Source: DASUNQ01 sp035536455 (GTDB lineage: Bacteria > Acidobacteriota > Thermoanaerobaculia > Multivoradales > UBA5704). Taken from it: a stretch of DNA of 64,000 nucleotides. Of this stretch, positions 40,807 through 48,650 are shown in pieces. The translations under genes and the position numbers were made by a program. Numbering within the stretch: the stretch's first letter is position 1; the number at the start of each line of letters is the position of its first letter. The DNA is taken from positions 118,904 through 182,903 of the forward strand of contig DATLOC010000006.1 in the NCBI GenBank assembly GCA_035536455.1, written 5' to 3'. The notes under the pieces are model-generated. The model did no database searches, was not told the DNA's origin, and worked only from the letters and a program-made list of their open reading frames with translations.

Positions 40807-41730
40807 ATGCCCCCGGCCGCCCCCGGCCTCGCGCTGCCCGAGCTCCTCGCCGGCGCCCCGGCGCTCGCCGCCGCGCTCCCCGGCGTCGAGCGCGCCGCCG
40901 CGACCGACCTGCCCGTGCTCCTCCTCGGCGAGCCGGGGAGCGGCCGCTCGACCCTGGCCCGCGCCCTCCACGCCGCCGGCCTGCGCGCCGCCGGGCCGCT
41001 CGTCGAGGTGGACCCTGGCGCCTTCCCCAGCGCCCTTTTCGAGAGCGAGCTCTTCGGCTACCGCCCCGGCGCCTTCACCGGCGCCGACCGCGAGAGCGAG
41101 GGGCGGGTGGCGCGCGCCGCGGGTGGGACGCTGGTGCTCGACCACGTCGAGGAGCTGCCGCTGGCCGCCCAGCCGAAGCTCCTCCGCCTCCTCGCCGAGC
41201 GCCGCTACGCCCCGCTCGGCGGCCGCGAAGAGGAGGCGGACGTGCGCTTCGTGGCGATCGCCGCCGAGGACCTGCCGGCGCGCGCCGCGCGCGGGCTCTT
41301 CCGCGCCGACCTCTTCTACCGCCTGGAGGTGCTGGCCTTCCGCCTGCCGCCCCTGCGCGAGCGGCGGGAGGACCTGCTGGCCCTCGCCGAGCGCCTCCTC
41401 GCCGACCTCGGTGAGCGGCTGGGCCGGCCGGCGCCGCGGCTCGCCGCCGGGGCGCTCGACTGGATGCTCGCGCACCCCTGGCCGGGCAACGTGCGCCAGC
41501 TCCGCAACGTCCTCGAGCGCGGCCTGGTGATGGCCGCCGGCGCCGAGGTGGACCCGCCGCGGCCGGAAGGGTGGGAGGGGGAGCGGCCGCGCCGGCTGGC
41601 GGCGGTGGAGGAGGCGGAGATCCGCCGCGCGCTGGCCTACACGCGCGGCCACCAGGGGCGGGCTGCGGAGCTCCTGGGGATCAGCCGTAAGTCGCTCTGG
41701 GAGAGGCGGCGGCGCCTGGGGATCCCCTGA
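40807..41730 (+). CDS. stand-alone sigma-54 dependent activator (AAA+ and Fis HTH)
   Basis: A 307-residue enhancer-binding protein without a receiver or sensor domain. The AAA+ part has Walker A LLGEPGSGRSTLA, the sigma-54 contact loop FGYRPGAFTGADRESEGRVA with GAFTGA, LVLDHVEEL for Walker B, and LFYRLEVLAFRLPPLRERREDL. A Fis-type HTH closes the protein (RRALAYTRGHQGRAAELLGI, SRKSLWERRRRLGI). Control must come from partners or from expression level. Lies 26 bp after rsfS and overlaps the DUF309 gene by one base. Confidence 0.9.
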   Translation: MPPAAPGLALPELLAGAPALAAALPGVERAAATDLPVLLLGEPGSGRSTLARALHAAGLRAAGPLVEVDPGAFPSALFESELFGYRPGAFTGADRESEGRVARAAGGTLVLDHVEELPLAAQPKLLRLLAERRYAPLGGREEEADVRFVAIAAEDLPARAARGLFRADLFYRLEVLAFRLPPLRERREDLLALAERLLADLGERLGRPAPRLAAGALDWMLAHPWPGNVRQLRNVLERGLVMAAGAEVDPPRPEGWEGERPRRLAAVEEAEIRRALAYTRGHQGRAAELLGISRKSLWERRRRLGIP

Positions 41731-42134
41731 TGAGCGAGCGGGTGCTGCACCCCGACCTGACCGCGGAGCAGCGGCAGGCGCTGGTCTGGGAGGGGATCGA
41801 GCGCTTCAACGCCGGGCGCTTCTACGACGCGCACGAGTCGTGGGAGGAGGTGTGGCGATCGACGACGCCGGAGCCGAAGGACCTCTTCCAGGGCCTGGTG
41901 CAGGTCGCCGCGGGAATGCATCACGTGCTCGACCGCGGAAAGCCGGAGCCGGGCCGGCGCGTGCTTGGCAAGGGGCGCCGCCGGCTCGAGCCGCTGGGGC
42001 CGGTGTGCTGCGGGATGGACCTGACGGCGCTGATCGCCGCCGTGGTCGCTTGGGAAGCGTGGCTGGAAAAAGGCGCCGATCCCGCGCCCACACCGCCCTT
42101 TGTTCACGTGCTCGATCCTTCTCAAGTTCGCTGA
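41730..42134 (+). CDS. DUF309 protein
   Basis: A 134-residue cytosolic helical protein with the DUF309 core GIERFNAGRFYDAHESWEEV, WRSTTPEPKDLFQGLVQVA and HHVLDRGKPEPGRRVLGKG. The His and Glu residues in FYDAHESWEEVW are the family's most conserved positions. Function unknown. The ATG shares an A with the stop of the activator, so they are co-translated. Copy B of the structured element follows at 40 bp. Confidence 0.85.
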   Translation: MSERVLHPDLTAEQRQALVWEGIERFNAGRFYDAHESWEEVWRSTTPEPKDLFQGLVQVAAGMHHVLDRGKPEPGRRVLGKGRRRLEPLGPVCCGMDLTALIAAVVAWEAWLEKGADPAPTPPFVHVLDPSQVR

Positions 42135-42173
42135 GCTTTTCCCCCCGCCCCAACTAAGAGGCTTGCTGCGGCC

Positions 42174-42630
42174 GTTCCGGTGTTAGGTCCCGCAGGCTCT
42201 CCTCCGCGCCGGGCGCTCCTTTGTGTCCGCGCTTCGCGTGCTGGTTCAGACCGACCTTGCCGGCAAACACGCTCTTGCCTTCGTTGCCTCGCACGGTGGA
42301 CTGCAAGGGGGAGCGGACGGAGCGCCCGGCGCTCCAGAGACCTGCGGGCCCTAGAACCGGCGTGGAACCCCTGCGGTGCTCTTGCCGAGCGCAGCGAGGC
42401 AGCCGGGCGGGGGGCCGTCGTCACTTCAGAGTTTCGAGTCATGACGCCGCGTGATGTGCCGGGCCAGAGGCCCGCGAAGCGGCGCGTGTCGGTTAGGGGG
42501 CCACCGTGCGTTAGCGGCGAAGCCTCCACCCGCTAACCAGCCACTACCTTTCCCAACCAGGACCCGCGAAGCGGGCGCGCCTCTTCGCGGGCCGGGTGGC
42601 CCGGCATCTCACGCGGCACTATCCGCCCCG
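42174..42630 (-). repeat. structured intergenic element, copy B (inverted)
   Basis: Collinear with 37488-37945 on the opposite strand. The ends match well (GGCGGATAGTGCCGCGTGAG at one end, CACCGGAACG-like bases at the other), as does the middle (GAAGTGACGACGGCCCCC). The centre of the 5' module differs, with a run containing TGGTTAGCGGGTGGAGGC. The two copies bracket 38-42.1 kb as long inverted repeats. Bases 42135-42173 and 42631-42654 show no other feature. Confidence 0.82.
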
Positions 42631-42654
42631 AGCGGAAAAAGGGTGGGTGGGGGG

Positions 42655-43701
42655 CTAAGCGCCCTGGTCCCGCGACAGCGGCTTCCTGACGCCGCTCTCC
42701 AGCAAGGAGTCGAAGAGCTCGGCGGGTAGGGAAAGGCCGGGGTGGACGTGGCGGTAGCGCTCGCGCAGGCGGCGGAGCTCGACTTCGGGGAGGCGGGCGA
42801 AGGCCGCGACGATCTCGGGGTCGAGCTGCGCCCCCGCCACCCTCTGCAGCTCCGCCACCGCCGCCGCGTGCCCGCGCGCCCGGCGGTAGGGGCGGTCCGA
42901 AGTGATCGCGTCGTACGTGTCCACCACCGCGAAGATCCGCGCCGTCAGCGGGATCGCCGCGCCGGACAGCCCGCGCGGGTAACCCGCCCCGTCCCAGCGC
43001 TCGTGGTGCGAGTAGACGATGTCGATCGCCGCCTGCTGCAGGAACCGCACCTCGGCCAGCATCTCGAAGCCCCAGCCCGGGTGCTGCCGCATCACCAGCC
43101 AGTCCTCGCTCGACAGCGGCCCGCCCTTGCGCAGCACCGCGTCCGGCACCACCATCTTCCCCAGGTCGTGGAGCAGCGCCCCCCACTCGATCGACTTGAG
43201 CAGCGACCGCTCCACCCCCAGCGCCCGCGCCAGCGTCACCGCGTAGGCGGCGACGCGGAAGGAGTGGCCGGTGATCTCGTGGTCGCGCGCGTCGACCGCC
43301 GTCACCACCGTGCCCAGCGCCTCGACGTACGAGCGCTCGCGCGCCTCCAGCGACTCCTCCAGCGTGCGCAGCAGCCGCCGCAGCGTGTGCTCGATCGGCT
43401 GCACCGCGGGGCCCCCGCCGGCGCTCTCGAAGTCGCTCTTGAGCTCGCCGGTGTCGGCCATGCGCGAGATCGTGGCGACCAAGCGGGAGAGGTGGAGCGC
43501 CTGCCGGCGCACCGCGAGGAAGGCGATCTGCGCGGCGAGGACGGCACCGAGCAGGAGCACGACGACGAGGGTGCCGCGCACGCCCGGCGCCGGCTCCCCG
43601 GCCTCGGCCGCGCCGAGGCGCTGGAGCAGCAGCACGGTCTCGACCGCGAAGGCGGCGGCGGTGAGAACGAGGGCGGTGAGGCAGGCGGCGGAGCAGCGCA
43701 T
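42655..43701 (-). CDS. membrane HD-GYP domain protein
   Basis: A 348-residue protein. Two membrane segments (about 5-27 and 43-66) are followed by a HAMP-like helix and an HD-GYP domain (about 135-310) with ARDHEITGHSFRVAAYAVTL, HDLGKMVVPDAVLRKGG, HPGWGFEML, SHHERWDGAGYPRGLSG and DTYDAITSDRPYR. These are the metal ligands and the GYP motif (here GAGYPRGL), so it is likely an active cyclic-di-GMP phosphodiesterase. No periplasmic sensor of note. AGAATA reversed (TATTCT, 43717-43722) may be its -10 box. Confidence 0.9.
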   Translation of the reverse strand: MRCSAACLTALVLTAAAFAVETVLLLQRLGAAEAGEPAPGVRGTLVVVLLLGAVLAAQIAFLAVRRQALHLSRLVATISRMADTGELKSDFESAGGGPAVQPIEHTLRRLLRTLEESLEARERSYVEALGTVVTAVDARDHEITGHSFRVAAYAVTLARALGVERSLLKSIEWGALLHDLGKMVVPDAVLRKGGPLSSEDWLVMRQHPGWGFEMLAEVRFLQQAAIDIVYSHHERWDGAGYPRGLSGAAIPLTARIFAVVDTYDAITSDRPYRRARGHAAAVAELQRVAGAQLDPEIVAAFARLPEVELRRLRERYRHVHPGLSLPAELFDSLLESGVRKPLSRDQGA

Positions 43702-43863
43702 TCCGGGGGCTTTAAGAGAATACGTTAATTTGCACGATCCCTGTGGTCGATCGTGCGCGCGAGATCCCTCCTTCGTGGCGCATGGCTCTACTGTACCGAG
43801 TGCCGTCCGGAGGGCGGAGCGGGACGGCGTCGCCGCGGCCCGGAACTTGTTGCCTGCGCTCGC

Positions 43864-43869
43864 TATCAT
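43864..43869 (+). promoter_or_regulatory. -10 box TATCAT before the M28 peptidase GTG
   Basis: TATCAT ends 8 bases before GTG 43878 with no ribosome-binding site. It supports the short start over the longer reading from 43743. Confidence 0.5.
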
Positions 43870-43877
43870 GGCGTTCC

Positions 43878-45299
43878 GTGCTCGCCCTGGTTGCCGCGGG
43901 ACTGCTCGCCGCTCTCGCCCCGGCCGCCCCTCCCGTTGCACCTCGGCCTCAGTGGGTCACCGCGCCGGCCCCCGCGGTTCAAGAGATCGCGCGCGGGCTC
44001 GCCGGCTTCGGCCCCCGGCCGGCGGGCTCGGCGGCGCACGACGCGGCCGCCGAGTGGCTCCTGGCGACCATGCGCGCCGCCGGTCTCGAGCGGGTGCGCG
44101 CCTGGCCGCTCCCCGGGCGCCCCCGGCTGCGCAACCTGATGGGCGTCGTGCCGGGCGAGCCCGGCGGCGGCGAGGTCCTCCTCACGGCTCACTACGACAC
44201 CGTCTCGGCAAGCCCCGGCGCAGGCGACGACGCCTCGGGGTGCGCCGTGGCGATCGCCGCCGCCGCCGAGCTGCGGCGGACGCCGCTCCGCCACACCGTG
44301 CGCGTCGTCCTCTTCGACGGCGAGGAGGACGGCCTGCACGGCAGCCGCGCTTTCCTGCGCGCCCGCGAGCAGGCCGGCCGCGACGCGACGCTCGCCGTCC
44401 TGAACCTCGAGATGCTGGGGTGGCGCGCGAGCCCGGGGGCGACGATCCTCGCCTGGGGAGTGCCGCGCGAGGGCCGCCTGGCGCAGCCGCCGGCCTGGCT
44501 GGTGCACGCTCTCCTGCGCGCCGGCGAGGCGGTGGGCTGGCCGCTGGCGCTCACCGACCCTTCACTGCCGCTCCTCTCGCAGCTCCTCGTGCGCTCGACG
44601 CGCCCGGCCTTCGGCAGCGACGCCGATCCTTTCATCGCAGCCGGCGTGCCCGCGGTGACCGTCTCGGACAGCCCGCTCCTCGCGCTCGCCCCGGCGTACC
44701 ACACCACCGCGGACACCGGGGAGCGCCTCGACGCCGCGCGCCTGGCACGCTGGACGGAGGCGACGGCCGCCGCCGTGCGCCGGCTCGACGCCCTCGCCGG
44801 CAGGCCGGTGCCGGAGGACCGCTACCTCGTCGGCCTGGGCCGCGTCTGGCTGCACCGCGACCTGCTCTGGATCGGCTTCCTGCTCTGGGCGCTCCTCGTC
44901 GTGCGCGGCCTCGCCGGCCGGCGCCGCCGGCGCGACGCCCCCTCCGAGGAGCGGCTGGCGGCGCAGCGGCGGGGCCTCCCGGCCTTCGTCTTCCGCGCCC
45001 TGCTGCTCGCGGCGGTGGTGACGTCGCCGGTCTTCGCCGTGCTCCTCTGGCCGGCCGCCGCGCTGGCGGCCTGGCTGCCGCGCCGCCGCGCGCTCCGCCT
45101 GCTCTGGGCGGGGCTGGCGGCCCTGCCCGCCGCCGCCTACGCCGCGACGCTCCTCTTCGCCTGGGGGAAGGGCCTCGTCGGCCCCTGGGCGCCGCCCCTC
45201 CCCGGCTTCGCCTTCGTCGCCGCGGCCCTGGCCGCGGGCGTGTACCTCTTCGCGCGCGCTACGTCTTCGCCTGATACCCCTTCTCGGCCAGCGCCTTGA
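43878..45299 (+). CDS. M28-type zinc aminopeptidase with C-terminal membrane segments
   Basis: A 473-residue protein from GTG 43878 with an N-terminal signal or anchor (LALVAAGLLAALAPAAPP). The peptidase domain (about 50-300) carries the two-zinc ligands: LTAHYDTVSASPGAGDDASG (His and bridging Asp), FDGEEDGLHGSRAF (Glu pair), LNLEMLGW where the usual Asp is Glu, and PAYHTTADTGERLD (His). After about 320 there are four or five hydrophobic segments. Fits the membrane-anchored M28 group with the active site outside. Its last 41 bp overlap the convergent DUF2059 gene. Confidence 0.88.
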   Translation: MLALVAAGLLAALAPAAPPVAPRPQWVTAPAPAVQEIARGLAGFGPRPAGSAAHDAAAEWLLATMRAAGLERVRAWPLPGRPRLRNLMGVVPGEPGGGEVLLTAHYDTVSASPGAGDDASGCAVAIAAAAELRRTPLRHTVRVVLFDGEEDGLHGSRAFLRAREQAGRDATLAVLNLEMLGWRASPGATILAWGVPREGRLAQPPAWLVHALLRAGEAVGWPLALTDPSLPLLSQLLVRSTRPAFGSDADPFIAAGVPAVTVSDSPLLALAPAYHTTADTGERLDAARLARWTEATAAAVRRLDALAGRPVPEDRYLVGLGRVWLHRDLLWIGFLLWALLVVRGLAGRRRRRDAPSEERLAAQRRGLPAFVFRALLLAAVVTSPVFAVLLWPAAALAAWLPRRRALRLLWAGLAALPAAAYAATLLFAWGKGLVGPWAPPLPGFAFVAAALAAGVYLFARATSSPDTPSRPAP

Positions 45300-45735
45300 C
45301 GACCCGCTCCGCCGTCGTCTTCCCCCACTCCATGCCGATGGCCATCGATTCGGCGGCGATCTGCGGCATGGCGTTGACCAGCTTGCGGCCGGTGGGGGTC
45401 TCGTAGAAGGCGATGAGGTCGCGCAGGTCCTGCTCCGCGAAGTGCCGGTCGTAGACTGGGACGATCATTTCGACGAGCTGCTTGGAGTCGACCTCCTTCG
45501 CGAACTCGTCCCAGAACTCGGCCGGCACCTCCGGCATCTGCAGGCGCATCGTGTCCAGGAGCTGCGTCATGATCTGCATGCCGACCGTGTCGGAGCCGGA
45601 GACGGCCATGAGGCGGCGGATGAGATCGGCCTTGGACTCGGCCGGCGCGGCCGCCGGGGACTCCCCGCGAGCGGGCAGCGCAGCGAGCAGCAGCGACGAA
45701 GCGAGCACGAGGTGCAACGGGAGCCGCGTGCGCAT
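45259..45735 (-). CDS. secreted DUF2059 protein
   Basis: A 158-residue product with a signal peptide (about 1-24, ending ARGESPA). The mature domain has DLIRRLMAVSGSDTVGMQIM at the start, then FWDEFAKEVDSKQLVEMIVP and YDRHFAEQDLRDLIAFYETP, followed by TGRKLVNAMPQIAAESM. This is the DUF2059 pattern of a small helical periplasmic domain, function unknown. The start is ATG 45735 with AAGGAG nearby. Confidence 0.88.
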   Translation of the reverse strand: MRTRLPLHLVLASSLLLAALPARGESPAAAPAESKADLIRRLMAVSGSDTVGMQIMTQLLDTMRLQMPEVPAEFWDEFAKEVDSKQLVEMIVPVYDRHFAEQDLRDLIAFYETPTGRKLVNAMPQIAAESMAIGMEWGKTTAERVVKALAEKGYQAKT

Positions 45736-45768
45736 GGCAGAACTCCTTCGCGATCGGTTGGTTCGATT

Positions 45769-46917
45769 CTAGACCAGCGCCGCGAGCAGCTCGATCGCCC
45801 GGTCGCACTCGTCTTCTGAGGTGTAGAAGTGCGGCGCCAGGCGGACGCCCGCGCCCGGCCGGAAGTCGCAGACGACCTCGCGCGCCAGGAGCTCGCGGCA
45901 GAGCCGCTCGCCGTCGGGGTGCCAGACGGTGACGGTGCCGCCGCGCCGCTCGGGGTCGCGCGGCGAGCGCACCTCGAAGCCGGCGGCGAGGGCGGCGTCG
46001 ACGAGCCGGCCGGTCAACGCCAGCGACCGTTCGCGGATGCGCCGCGCCCCGACCGCGGCGACGATCCGGTAGCCCGGCCGGCAGGCGTAGAGGGCCGGGA
46101 CGTTCGGGGTGCCGGTCAGGAACCGCCAGGCGCCGGCGGCCGGGCGGATCGGGCCGGGGCGGAAGGCGAAGGGCTCCTCGTCGGCCTGCCAGCCGGTCAG
46201 CGCCGGCGCGAGGAGCCCGGCGAGGTCGGGGCGGACCCAGAGGTAGCCCGCGCCCGGCCCGCCGCACAGCCACTTGACCGAGCCGCCGACCGCGGCATCG
46301 ACGCCCCAGGCCGCGAGCTCCAGCGGCAGCGAGCCCGTCGACTGGTAGACGTCGAGGAGGAGCAGCGCGCCGGTCTCGCGGCAGCGGCGCGCGATGGCGG
46401 CGGCGTCCTGCACCCAGGCGCTCCTGAAGAGGACGTGGGAGACCGCGACCAGGCGCGTGCGCTCGTCGATCGCTGCGAGCAGGCGGTCGGTGGCGACGCC
46501 GAGGCCGTCCTCGCCGGCCGGCACCGTCACGACGTCGGCGCCCTTCCGCCGCTCCCCGTCGACGAGGTAGAGGAGGGTGGGGAAGTCGAGGTCGGTGGTG
46601 ACGACGCGGTTGCGCTCCGGCGGGTAGTCGAGGCAGGAGAGGAAGACCCCCGCCGCGACGGTGACGTTCTGGTGCATCGAGACCTCGCCGGGGCCGACGC
46701 CGAGGAGGGGCGCCAGGAGGTCGCCGGTCTCGACCGACATCTCCCACCACCCCTCGTGCCAGGCGCGCACACCGCGCTCCTCCCAAGCGCGGGCGTAGGC
46801 GGCCAGCTCGGCGTGGACGCCGCGCGGCATGGCGCCCAGGGAGTTGCTGATCAGGTAGGTGGTGCGGGCGAGGATCGGGAACTCCTCGCGCAGGGCGAGG
46901 AGGTCGGCGTCGCTCAC
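45769..46917 (-). CDS. class V aminotransferase, kynureninase-like
   Basis: PLP enzyme of 382 residues from GTG 46917, overlapping the amidohydrolase stop (GTGA). Markers: SNSLGAMPRGVHAELAAYAR, the cofactor Asp in LLLLDVYQSTGSLPLELAAW, and the lysine that carries PLP in GGSVKWLCGGPGAGYLWVRP. The late RLAPHFYTSEDECDRAIELL block is typical of kynureninase-type enzymes that bind an aryl or acyl substrate. The operon order with amidohydrolase and enoyl-CoA hydratase points to catabolism of an aromatic or branched compound, unproven. Confidence 0.87.
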   Translation of the reverse strand: MSDADLLALREEFPILARTTYLISNSLGAMPRGVHAELAAYARAWEERGVRAWHEGWWEMSVETGDLLAPLLGVGPGEVSMHQNVTVAAGVFLSCLDYPPERNRVVTTDLDFPTLLYLVDGERRKGADVVTVPAGEDGLGVATDRLLAAIDERTRLVAVSHVLFRSAWVQDAAAIARRCRETGALLLLDVYQSTGSLPLELAAWGVDAAVGGSVKWLCGGPGAGYLWVRPDLAGLLAPALTGWQADEEPFAFRPGPIRPAAGAWRFLTGTPNVPALYACRPGYRIVAAVGARRIRERSLALTGRLVDAALAAGFEVRSPRDPERRGGTVTVWHPDGERLCRELLAREVVCDFRPGAGVRLAPHFYTSEDECDRAIELLAALV

Positions 46918-47798
46918 GGCGGCCAGCCGAAGATGCGGCAGGCGTTGCCGCGCAGCACCTGCCGTTGCACCTCGGGCGCGAGGGGGAGGGCCAGGAAATC
47001 CGCGATGTTCTCGCCCAGGTCGCGCACCCCGGGGCTCGGCCAGTCGGTCCCCCAGAGGACCTTCTCGGCGATCTCCGGCAGGCGCGGCAGGTAGTGGAGG
47101 AGCCGCTTCGGCGGGATGCCGGAGACGTCGAGGTAGACGTTGGGGTGCCGGCGCGCCAGGAAGAAGCACGTCTCCATGTAGAGCGGCCTCCCGGCGTGCG
47201 CGAGGATGAGCGTCAGGTCGGGGAAGTCCACCGCCACGTCGTCGCAGGGCATCGGGTCGGCGAAGCGGTTGCGGGCGCCGGGGAAGACGGAGGTGCCGGT
47301 GTGGACCATGACCGGCATGCCCAGCGCCTGCGCCGTCTCGTAGACCCGGCCGAGCCCCGGCAGGTCGAAGAGGTAGGCGTTCGCCGCGTGCTCCTGGTGC
47401 GGCGGGTGCACCTTCAAGCCGCGGATCCCCAGCTCGCGCAGCCGCTCCACCTCGCCGCCCGGGTCGTCGACGTGGCGCGGGTGGACGCCGCCGAAGGGGA
47501 TCAGCCGGTCGGGGGCGTGGCGGGCGATCCCGGCCACGAAGTAATTCACCGCCGCGGTGAACCCCATCAGGTCGGGCGCGACGTAGTTGATCATCGCGAT
47601 CCGCTCGACCCCCGCCCGGTCCATCCGCGCCAGGATCTCGTCCGGCCGCCGCATCAGCGCCGCGAGCGCCGCCTGCTCGGCCGGGTCCTTGCCGATCTTG
47701 GCCCGCGCCTCGGGGCGCATCTCCTCCCAGGGCTGGATGTGGACGTGGAGGTCGATCACCGGGACGGGCGGCCGCACGGCCGCGGCCGCTTCCGGCAC
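46914..47798 (-). CDS. amidohydrolase-2 family metal-dependent hydrolase
   Basis: A 294-residue TIM-barrel enzyme (PF04909 type) with the metal motif PVIDLHVHIQPWEE near residue 18, IRGLKVHPPHQEH, MVHTGTSVFPGARN, LILAHAGRPLYMETCFF and the terminal GTDWPSPGV Asp. Members act as decarboxylases or lactone/amide hydrolases. Start GTG 47798 shares a base with the hydratase stop (TAGTG). Substrate not determinable. Confidence 0.88.
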   Translation of the reverse strand: MPEAAAAVRPPVPVIDLHVHIQPWEEMRPEARAKIGKDPAEQAALAALMRRPDEILARMDRAGVERIAMINYVAPDLMGFTAAVNYFVAGIARHAPDRLIPFGGVHPRHVDDPGGEVERLRELGIRGLKVHPPHQEHAANAYLFDLPGLGRVYETAQALGMPVMVHTGTSVFPGARNRFADPMPCDDVAVDFPDLTLILAHAGRPLYMETCFFLARRHPNVYLDVSGIPPKRLLHYLPRLPEIAEKVLWGTDWPSPGVRDLGENIADFLALPLAPEVQRQVLRGNACRIFGWPP

Positions 47799-48574
47799 TA
47801 CCGGCCCTTCCACTGCGCCGGCCGCTTCTCCAGGAAGGCCGCCACCCCCTCCGCCTTGTCCTCGGTCGAGAAGAGGAGGCAGAAGAGGTCGCGCTCGTAG
47901 AGGATCCCCTCCTCGATCGCCAGCCGCTGGCTGGCGCGCACCGACTCCTTGGCGACCTTGAGGGTGAGCGGGCTCTTGCCGGCGATCTTGGCCGCCAGCT
48001 CGAAGGTCTTCGCCCGCAGCTCCTCGTGCGGCACGACCAGCTCGACGAGGCCGATCTCCTTCGCTTCGGCGGCGCCGATCATGTCGCCGGTCAGGACCAG
48101 CCGCATCGCGTGCCCGAGCCCGACCAGGCGCGGCAGCCGCTGCGTGCCGCCGCCGCCGGGGATCAAGCCGAGGTTGATCTCGGGCTGGCCGAAGCGGGCC
48201 TTCTCCGAGGCCACCCGCAGGTCGCAGGAGAGCGCCAGCTCGCAGCCGCCCCCCAGGCAGAAGCCGTTGATCATGGCGATGACCGGCTTGGGGAAGAACG
48301 CCATCGCCTCGAAGATCCGCGGCGGGCGCATGGCGTGGCGCTGGTCGAGCGGGCTGCGTCCCGCGAACTCGCCGATGTCGGCGCCGGCGACGAAGGACTT
48401 CTCGCCCGCGCCGGTCAGGACGACGACGCCCACCCCGGCGTCGGCCTCCAGCTCGGCGAGGGCGGCGAGCAGGTCCTCGCGCACCTCCTCGTTCAAGGCG
48501 TTGAGCTTGTCGGGTCGGTTGAAGGTCAGCAGCGCGACACGCCCCTCGCGCTCCAGCAGGATGGTCTCCGGCAT
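47798..48574 (-). CDS. enoyl-CoA hydratase/isomerase
   Basis: Crotonase-fold protein of 258 residues. Oxyanion motif FVAGADIGEFAG, then PVIAMINGFCLGGGCELALS and GQPEINLGLIPGGGGTQRLP, which contain the two catalytic acids of enoyl-CoA hydratase (Glu in PEINLG). Ends KRPAQWKGR. ATG 48574 follows GGAGGAG. First gene of the three-gene catabolic operon, after TACTAT at 48597-48602. Confidence 0.92.
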   Translation of the reverse strand: MPETILLEREGRVALLTFNRPDKLNALNEEVREDLLAALAELEADAGVGVVVLTGAGEKSFVAGADIGEFAGRSPLDQRHAMRPPRIFEAMAFFPKPVIAMINGFCLGGGCELALSCDLRVASEKARFGQPEINLGLIPGGGGTQRLPRLVGLGHAMRLVLTGDMIGAAEAKEIGLVELVVPHEELRAKTFELAAKIAGKSPLTLKVAKESVRASQRLAIEEGILYERDLFCLLFSTEDKAEGVAAFLEKRPAQWKGR

Positions 48575-48596
48575 GGGTCTCCTCCGAGAAGGCCCA

Positions 48597-48602
48597 ATAG
48601 TA
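48597..48602 (-). promoter_or_regulatory. -10 box TACTAT for the hydratase operon
   Basis: TACTAT on the minus strand lies 22 bases upstream of ATG 48574, leaving room for the GGAGGAG site. This is a normal leadered arrangement and contrasts with the leaderless cases. Confidence 0.45.
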
Positions 48603-48650
48603 ACGTCGCCCGCGGGTGGATCGCCTGAGTAGAACGCAAAGGAGATCGCC

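Noticed and set aside
37488..42630. Insertion sequences or a composite transposon
   Set aside because: Neither copy encodes a transposase, and the genes between are housekeeping genes in their usual order.
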